From Christensenella sp. UBA767 (GTDB lineage: Bacteria; Bacillota; Clostridia; Christensenellales; CAG-917), in the NCBI GenBank assembly GCA_002297185.1, contig DBJV01000032.1, positions 1-10,684 on the forward strand: a stretch of DNA of 10,684 bases. Direction: 5' to 3'. Both the position numbers and the translations under genes were made by a program. This document shows, one piece after another, positions 6,052 to 10,684 of the stretch. How positions within the stretch are numbered: position 1 is the first letter of the stretch; every line of letters starts with the position of its first letter. Under the pieces are notes generated by a model, which saw only the letters and a list, made by a program, of their open reading frames with translations, was not told the origin of the DNA and did no database searches.

Positions 6052-9000
6052 ATGAACAAGAAAAAATTTGTAGTTTTAGCACTTATGATGATTGCGATTA
6101 TCGTACTTTCATCGTGCATGTTTGTCGCTTGCAACAAAGACGACAACGGAAACGGCTCCACGACGGATTCGACCAAGTACGAAGAGACCAAAGATCTCCT
6201 CGTCAAAAACGGCGACTTCCACGTGATCGACACCACCTCCACGTCCTACCCTCGTTCTCTTACGAGTTGGTCGGGCGCGAAGATGTACTCTTCCGGCGAT
6301 TACAAGTCCGACGTAACTGCAGGCGTTATCAGTCTTGACAAAGCGCTCTACGACGCAAACAAGAGCAAGTGGAACGACGAGCAAGACGAGTTGTACAATA
6401 AGCTCAACGTAAACGGCAGATACGACGATCGCGGCATTTACAAGCACTCCCTTATGGTGTATATGCCCGAAGAAGGTAAAGACGAAGACGGCAAGACCAT
6501 TCACGGTCCGACGGCTTACGGCTACACCTCCACTTCCTTCACGCTCACCAAGGGTGCTTATTACAGACTCAAAGTCGATGTCCTCACATACAACATCGGC
6601 GGCGACAACGAAGAGGCACGCGGCGCTCGCATTTACGTAAGCTCCAACACTTATGCCGAAATCAAAGGCATCGACACCAAGGGCGAATGGAAAACCTACG
6701 AGATCCTCCTCGAGGCGTCTCCCGTTTCCTCCACTTCCCTCAACGTCATGCTCGGTTTGGGTAGATGCACCTCGTCCGACAAGACCGGTTTAAGCACGGG
6801 CTACGCAGTATTCGACAACCTCATTCTCGAAAAACTCGAGGACACCGAGGAAGAGACTGCGGAAAAAGTTTACACCGATGCAGTCGAGCTTGAGCGCAAC
6901 GGCAACGAGTTCGTCGCAACCGCAACATTGAAAGTCCCCAACGGACGTTTCGATTTCGGTACGACCACGATCTCCTCTTCCGGCGCACCCAACGGCTGGT
7001 CTTTGGTATCCGGCAACAGCGGCAAGGACGATCCCGCACCGTCTGCATACAGACACAACGGCATCATCGACCTTACCAAGTTTGCAGACAACTACGCAGA
7101 CTACGCAAAGCAATACACTCTCCAAAAAGACGGCAGCAAAGACAAGATTGATTACAATGCGGCAAAAGATATGCTCGGCGACATCGCAGACAGCATCTTC
7201 ACCGACGAGCGTGCGGCAGCAATCGCAGGCTCCAACGTCTTTATGCTCTCTCAACAAATCTTGACCGCACAAAGCATCAAGTCCTCTCGCACGATCACAA
7301 TCGAGCGTAACAAGACTTATGCTCTCTCCTTGGATATCTTCACGTACAATATCCACGGCGCAGGCGTATCCCTTATCCTCACAGGTAGCGACGGCAAAGA
7401 CATCGTAATCAAAGGCATTTCCGCAAGAAAATCCGAAGATTACCTCGTCGGCAACACGGCAATCACCGTAAGTGGCGACAAGGGTTACTCTGACGGAACG
7501 GTCGAAGGCAACACCACCGGCGAGTGGAGAACTTACACCTTCTACATCAAAGGCAACCAATTCAAGAACTACAGCTACAACATTAACGTGTGGCTCGGCA
7601 CGGAAGGCACCAACAGCAATACGTCCGCAAGTTGCGAACTCAGCCCGTCAAGCAGCAGCAAGACGACGCTCTACAACGCAAACGGCACGTTCTCAAACGG
7701 TTGGGCGTTCATTGACGAACTCAAACTCACCGAATGTGAAACTCTTCCTGCGGAAAGCACTTCCGTCAAGAAAGCAACCGACAATTCTCTCGATTGCGAA
7801 GGCAACGACGATTTGAGAGGTCTTATCGTTGACCTTACCACCACCGACAACTTGCTCGAGAACATTCTCGACACAACTTCCACCGACAGCACGAAACCCG
7901 GCGTGGTTGCGTCTATCGGCAACGGCGCACCGACTGGCTGGAAGAGCAACTACGACACCACCAAAAAGACCAACCCAGTCATCGACGGTTACATCTCCGA
8001 AGGCGTCGTAAGCATTGAAAACGAAGATTCCTTCGCACACGACACCGAGCATATCAGCGGTCTCACTTATCCCGAACTCCCCTATGAGATTGTCAATAAG
8101 CGCGCTTACATGCTCTACTCCTCTTCCGACAGCTATTACGAAGTGGAAACACGCAACTACACTGTCAAGGCAAACAACTACTATCGTTTCTCCTTCTGGG
8201 TTAAGACGCAAGACATCAAATCCACGAGCGGCGCATACATCTACGTTCTCCAAAGAAACAAGAACGCAGACGGCGAATATGAAGACGACACCACTTTGGC
8301 AACGTTCTCCAAGGTCAACACTGCGGATTACGACGAATATCAAAACGACTGGTGCGAAATCACCGCGGTAATCGCAGGCGCAAACGACAAAGACGTCGAA
8401 ATCGCTCTCAAGTTTACGCTCGGCACAGGCACTCGTTGGACGTCGTCCACCCTCGCAAAAGGCGCAATGTACGTTGCAAACTTCAGCGGCGAGACGATTT
8501 CCCACTCCACTTACAGCAACACTTCGACCGGCACCTATACGAAGTCTATCGACCTCACGTCCAGCACCTCTTACGCATTCACGAACGGCAGCTTCGACGA
8601 TTATGACATCGACGACGACAAACTCGAAGAAGGCAAAGGTCTCGAAGATCAAACGATCGCAGCAACCCCGTCAGACTGGACAATCAGCGACAACAAACTC
8701 GGCGCAAACACGGAAGAGTCCGACCTCGTCGCAGGCGTGATCAAATTCAATCAACACACAAACGACGACGGCACGTTCACGTTCGTTCCGAGCAATCAAG
8801 CAAAGACGGTATTCCAATACAACGGCGACGTCAACCTCAGCAACTTCTACCCCACAGTCGGCAAGAATGCAACCGAACTTGAACTCGGCTCACTCCCCGG
8901 CGACAAAGGTCACGTGCTTGCAATCGGCAACAAGACCGGCAAGACTCCGTATGCTGCAGGTTTCACGTCATCCAGCATAACACTTTCGTCAAACACCTAC

Positions 9001-10527
9001 TACAAGATTTCCTTGTACGTCAAGACGCAAGGCGCAACGACTGCAACCGTATATCTCACAGGCGAGTCCTCACTCACCTCCGGCACGAGTTCCTTCAAGA
9101 TTGTCAACGACGGCAATTCCGCTTGGACAAAATACACCTTCTACATCGAAGTCGGTCAAACGAGCGTTTCCACAAAACTCAACTTGTGGCTCGGTGAAAA
9201 CGTCGATTACGCAAACATCGAAGTGACGGATGCAGAAGTCGAGGCAGCAAAGGGCAACGCCGAATACGAAGGCAAGACCGATGACGAAATCAGAGCCGCT
9301 ATCAAAGCACAAAAGGCTGCGTCCACCGGCAACGTGTTCTTCGACAACATCTACTACACCTCAATCGACGAGGCAGACTACAACAAAGCGGAAGAAGGCA
9401 ACGAAGTTCACAAACTCTCCTTCCTCACCGACAGCTTTGACTCACTCTCCAGCACGATTGAGTCCAGAGGCTCCCTCTCCACCCCCAACGGCTGGACAGG
9501 CACGACAGGAACCAACCAAAGTTCGAGCAACACCAAGAGCGGCGTTATCTATGCAGACAGCGCATACTACGAGGTGAAGAACATAAACGGTGTCGAATAC
9601 GTCGGCATCCTCGGCAAAGATTACAAGATTGACGACATCACCGTTTCCGATAAGGAATACGACGATGCAAAAGACAAAGACGAGTACAAAGACATGGACA
9701 AAGACCAAGTCGTTGAGGCTCTCCAAAAGGCAAAACTCGTCGAAATGCAAGAGAAAAACTGGATCCCCGTATCCGAGCTTTATGCACACAACAACAGCAA
9801 GCAAATGCTCGTCATCAACAATATGGAAAAGAGCGCATACACCTACAGCGGCTCATCCGTAACGATGAAAGAGCAAAGCTACTATGAAGTCAGCGTATTC
9901 GTAAGAACGTACGGCATCGAAGTACCCGAAGATGACGAAACGGTCGGCGCATTTGTAGAACTCTATCTCGGTTCTGCAAACGAAACGGACAACCCCTTCA
10001 TCTTCAAGTCCATCCGCACCGCAGACGACGCAGGATTCGTTGAGTACAAGTTCTATGTCAAGACTCTCAACGAGGACGTAACCTCGGTATCGCTCAAACT
10101 CTCCCTCGGCAAATACACTTCCAACGAAGTAGGCGGCGAAACGGTCGTGACAGGTCTCACCAGCGGCTATGCAATGTTCGACGACGTAACAATCAGAAAG
10201 ATTGACGAAAACGATTACGATGCAGCAGAAGAAAGCGATTACGTCCAAAAACGTACCGTTTCTTCCGAAAGCAAGGGTACAGGCGACGATGACGACAACA
10301 ACGACAACAACAACACAACGCCGGATCGTACGTTCAACACAGAGGCATTGTGGTGGATGATCCCGACAATCGTCCTCGGCTTGCTCATCATCATCGTAGT
10401 TATCGTCTATATCGTCCGCAAGGTCAGAAAGCCGATTGCGAAGAAGAAAGAAAAGAAAGTTGCAACCCCCGTTGAAACTCCTTCCCTCGACGCAAAGCGC
10501 GACAAATACGACGACAACAAAGAGTAA
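6052..10527 (+). CDS. Large secreted surface lipoprotein with five jelly-roll-like (carbohydrate-binding-like) modules and C-terminal membrane anchor
   Basis: I do not recognise a named gene. The 1491-residue protein starts MNKKK, then a hydrophobic stretch and two possible lipobox cysteines, LSSC (Cys22) and FVAC (Cys27), then a polar Asp/Asn/Gly linker. Five diverged modules follow (about 48-263, 292-563, 591-820, 841-1103 and 1120-1383). Each opens with an NG-F-like strand and often a GW, then has a YY..S..VKT-like strand (for example NTYYKISLYVKT in module 4), a W..Y.FY-like strand and an LWLG-like strand. Most close with FDN or FDD. This layout resembles CBM4/9-type carbohydrate-binding jelly rolls; no catalytic domain is visible. 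Helical inserts lie at about 1058-1091 and 1198-1236. An Asp/Asn-rich linker (about 1415-1428) leads to a membrane helix (1434-1455) and a Lys/Arg-rich tail. Codon choice is strongly biased (AAC, GAC, GGC, CTC), suggesting high expression. Sugar or cell-wall binding is an inference. Confidence 0.85.
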   Translation: MNKKKFVVLALMMIAIIVLSSCMFVACNKDDNGNGSTTDSTKYEETKDLLVKNGDFHVIDTTSTSYPRSLTSWSGAKMYSSGDYKSDVTAGVISLDKALYDANKSKWNDEQDELYNKLNVNGRYDDRGIYKHSLMVYMPEEGKDEDGKTIHGPTAYGYTSTSFTLTKGAYYRLKVDVLTYNIGGDNEEARGARIYVSSNTYAEIKGIDTKGEWKTYEILLEASPVSSTSLNVMLGLGRCTSSDKTGLSTGYAVFDNLILEKLEDTEEETAEKVYTDAVELERNGNEFVATATLKVPNGRFDFGTTTISSSGAPNGWSLVSGNSGKDDPAPSAYRHNGIIDLTKFADNYADYAKQYTLQKDGSKDKIDYNAAKDMLGDIADSIFTDERAAAIAGSNVFMLSQQILTAQSIKSSRTITIERNKTYALSLDIFTYNIHGAGVSLILTGSDGKDIVIKGISARKSEDYLVGNTAITVSGDKGYSDGTVEGNTTGEWRTYTFYIKGNQFKNYSYNINVWLGTEGTNSNTSASCELSPSSSSKTTLYNANGTFSNGWAFIDELKLTECETLPAESTSVKKATDNSLDCEGNDDLRGLIVDLTTTDNLLENILDTTSTDSTKPGVVASIGNGAPTGWKSNYDTTKKTNPVIDGYISEGVVSIENEDSFAHDTEHISGLTYPELPYEIVNKRAYMLYSSSDSYYEVETRNYTVKANNYYRFSFWVKTQDIKSTSGAYIYVLQRNKNADGEYEDDTTLATFSKVNTADYDEYQNDWCEITAVIAGANDKDVEIALKFTLGTGTRWTSSTLAKGAMYVANFSGETISHSTYSNTSTGTYTKSIDLTSSTSYAFTNGSFDDYDIDDDKLEEGKGLEDQTIAATPSDWTISDNKLGANTEESDLVAGVIKFNQHTNDDGTFTFVPSNQAKTVFQYNGDVNLSNFYPTVGKNATELELGSLPGDKGHVLAIGNKTGKTPYAAGFTSSSITLSSNTYYKISLYVKTQGATTATVYLTGESSLTSGTSSFKIVNDGNSAWTKYTFYIEVGQTSVSTKLNLWLGENVDYANIEVTDAEVEAAKGNAEYEGKTDDEIRAAIKAQKAASTGNVFFDNIYYTSIDEADYNKAEEGNEVHKLSFLTDSFDSLSSTIESRGSLSTPNGWTGTTGTNQSSSNTKSGVIYADSAYYEVKNINGVEYVGILGKDYKIDDITVSDKEYDDAKDKDEYKDMDKDQVVEALQKAKLVEMQEKNWIPVSELYAHNNSKQMLVINNMEKSAYTYSGSSVTMKEQSYYEVSVFVRTYGIEVPEDDETVGAFVELYLGSANETDNPFIFKSIRTADDAGFVEYKFYVKTLNEDVTSVSLKLSLGKYTSNEVGGETVVTGLTSGYAMFDDVTIRKIDENDYDAAEESDYVQKRTVSSESKGTGDDDDNNDNNNTTPDRTFNTEALWWMIPTIVLGLLIIIVVIVYIVRKVRKPIAKKKEKKVATPVETPSLDAKRDKYDDNKE

Positions 10528-10544
10528 TCAACCCAAACCTAATT

Positions 10545-10578
10545 AAAAAAAGCACTTGCAAGCGCAAGTGCTTTTTTT
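10545..10578 (+). terminator. Strong intrinsic terminator after the surface-protein gene
   Basis: A perfect 9-pair stem, AGCACTTGC (10551-10559) with GCAAGTGCT (10564-10572), encloses a 4-base loop. Six A's before it and a run of seven T's after it extend the pairing. It begins about 18 bases after the stop codon. The A and T runs on both sides would also let it work for transcripts arriving from the right on the minus strand. Confidence 0.95.
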
Positions 10579-10585
10579 GTAGTAA

Positions 10586-10615
10586 TATTCTCGCAAAACG
10601 AGAGTGATATTTTTT
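10586..10615 (+). terminator. Second, weaker hairpin with T-run
   Basis: TCTCG (10589-10593) pairs with CGAGA (10599-10603) around a CAAAA loop. The stem extends outward by an A-T pair and G-T wobbles, and a run of T's follows (10110-10115 in offset terms: 10610-10615). It could be a back-up terminator behind the strong one at 10545. Pairing is imperfect, so confidence is moderate. Confidence 0.5.
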
Positions 10616-10684
10616 GCTACGCAACAGTATATGAGCAAAAATCGTCGTAACTCCTCTAAATAGATAACCCCCTCTTTCCGGACA
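10616..10684. other. Right-edge sequence without a supported feature
   Basis: These last bases contain only a ten-codon open frame on the plus strand (10631-10663) without a ribosome binding site, and AT-rich sequence. I see no promoter, RNA gene or reading frame worth calling. A minus-strand GAGGAG near 10652 has no ATG, GTG or TTG at normal distance. Confidence 0.5.

Noticed and set aside
7693..8652. Long minus-strand open frames inside the surface-protein gene, including a 319-codon one
   Set aside because: These are Val/Cys-rich antisense shadows created by strong codon bias (AAC, GAC, GGC) on the coding strand; none has a ribosome binding site or domain pattern that I can see.
10424..10624. 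66-codon minus-strand frame starting with TTG at the right end
   Set aside because: It would run through both terminator hairpins and then overlap the end of the surface-protein gene, and its start has no properly spaced ribosome binding site.
10631..10663. Ten-codon plus-strand frame, MSKNRRNSSK
   Set aside because: It is very short, has no ribosome binding site, and chance alone can explain it.

Overview
The window looks like chromosomal DNA of an anaerobic low-to-mid-GC Gram-positive bacterium (Clostridia or a close relative). The reasons are the Rnf gene order C-D-G-E-A-B, Shine-Dalgarno sites of GGAGG type, sigma-A-like promoters, and a large lipoprotein with a lipobox. The style of that lipoprotein reminds me of uncultured gut Christensenellales, but this is an impression and not something the sequence proves.

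Positions 1-4819, minus strand: an operon for the membrane-bound Rnf complex (ferredoxin:NAD+ oxidoreductase coupled to Na+ or H+ transport), transcribed right to left as rnfC, rnfD, rnfG, rnfE, rnfA, rnfB. Neighbouring genes overlap by 1-4 bases or are 1-9 bases apart, so they are probably translationally coupled. rnfB is cut by the left edge. A near-consensus promoter (TTTACA, 17 bases, TATAAT) lies just upstream of rnfC. RnfC carries the NADH/FMN-site motifs and two 4Fe-4S motifs. RnfD and RnfG carry the presumed covalent FMN sites. RnfA and RnfE carry the paired membrane cysteines. RnfB begins the ferredoxin-side Fe-S chain. RnfG is unusual in its long repeat-containing N-terminal extension and its off-consensus FMN motif.

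Positions 4979-5850, minus strand: two small adjacent membrane-protein genes, each equal to one half of a TauE/SafE (TSUP) anion transporter. They probably act together as a split transporter.

Positions 5851-6051: a divergent intergenic region with a plausible plus-strand promoter and an approximately 125-base leader containing several possible hairpins.

Positions 6052-10527, plus strand: one gene for a 1491-residue secreted surface protein. It has a lipoprotein-type signal, five diverged jelly-roll-like modules resembling carbohydrate-binding domains, an Asp/Asn-rich linker, a C-terminal membrane helix and a basic tail. A strong hairpin terminator follows, then a weaker one. The last approximately 70 bases hold nothing I can support.

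I see no CRISPR array, insertion sequence, tRNA or rRNA, and no convincing new multi-gene system. The less ordinary items are the surface protein with its two matching helical inserts, the modified RnfG, the split TSUP pair and the structured leader.
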